Source: Onchocerca volvulus
Lineage: Eukaryota > Nematoda > Chromadorea > Rhabditida > Onchocercidae
Reading direction: 5' to 3'
Length of the DNA stretch: 64,000 nt
Assembly: GCA_000499405.2 (NCBI GenBank)
Contig: HG738139.1
Coordinates: 11,122,616 to 11,186,615 of the forward strand
Shown here: piece by piece, positions 63,919 to 64,000 of the stretch
Numbering within the stretch: the stretch's first letter is position 1
How the letters are laid out: every line of letters begins with the position of its first letter
Position numbers and translations under genes: made by a program
The notes under the pieces: model-generated
The model's database searches: none
What the model was told of the DNA's origin: nothing
What the model saw: only the letters and a program-made list of their open reading frames with translations

Positions 63919-64000
63919 CTGTAAATTCATTGAAATTGCACATAGAAAAATAGACAAAACTTAATGATTGTCAAAAAAAAAAAAAAAAGAAAAAAAAATT

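Overview
The window looks like nuclear DNA of a nematode, most probably a clade III (filarial-type) worm. It is very AT-rich, with many T and A homopolymers. Its genes are built from short exons (about 80-260 nt) with introns from about 50 nt to several kb, and acceptors of the TTTCAG/TTTTAG type. Gene content agrees: a Patched-related (PTR) permease, a family greatly expanded in nematodes, and a MADF-BESS regulator. The lineage is an inference from composition and gene families, not from a marker gene. No operon, Shine-Dalgarno-led gene, tRNA, rRNA or CRISPR array was found.

Layout: 1-8.59 kb holds no gene I can support. 8.59-11.26 kb (+) is a three-exon gene for a 166-residue four-helix membrane protein that I do not recognise. 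13.35-18.18 kb (+) is a nine-exon gene for the 26S proteasome assembly chaperone PSMD5 (S5b), whose phases join exactly to 497 residues. 20.30-23.94 kb (+) is a seven-exon gene for a 373-residue MADF-BESS DNA-binding protein. 24-35 kb is intergenic, with a degenerate LTR-type element around 25.7-27.0 kb. 35.24-56.02 kb (+) is one large gene for a Patched-related RND permease. A 23-exon core (41.71-56.02 kb) is phase-consistent and gives 1,142 residues; three further exons 5' of it probably add about 160 more. 56-62.8 kb is intergenic and rich in inverted repeats, with a possible two-exon fragment on the minus strand. 62.77-63.92 kb and beyond (-) is the 3' part of a gene whose 5' end lies outside the window; it encodes a very basic, coiled-coil-like C-terminus.

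Repeats: three related LTR-like sequences lie at about 25.7, 36.0 and 51.6 kb. The last sits inside a degenerate tandem array with TG...CA ends and a 5-bp duplication, and removing it restores the array. A separate foldback family has copies at 50.3-51.0 and 62.98-63.12 kb. A nearly perfect 91-bp inverted repeat brackets 58.36-59.34 kb.

The genes are functionally unrelated (membrane transport, proteasome assembly, transcription). The best leads are the PTR protein, whose fourth transmembrane helix lacks the acidic pair usual for this family, and the inverted-repeat and LTR elements. Exon boundaries were read by eye from splice signals and reading phase, and transcript data could move individual junctions.
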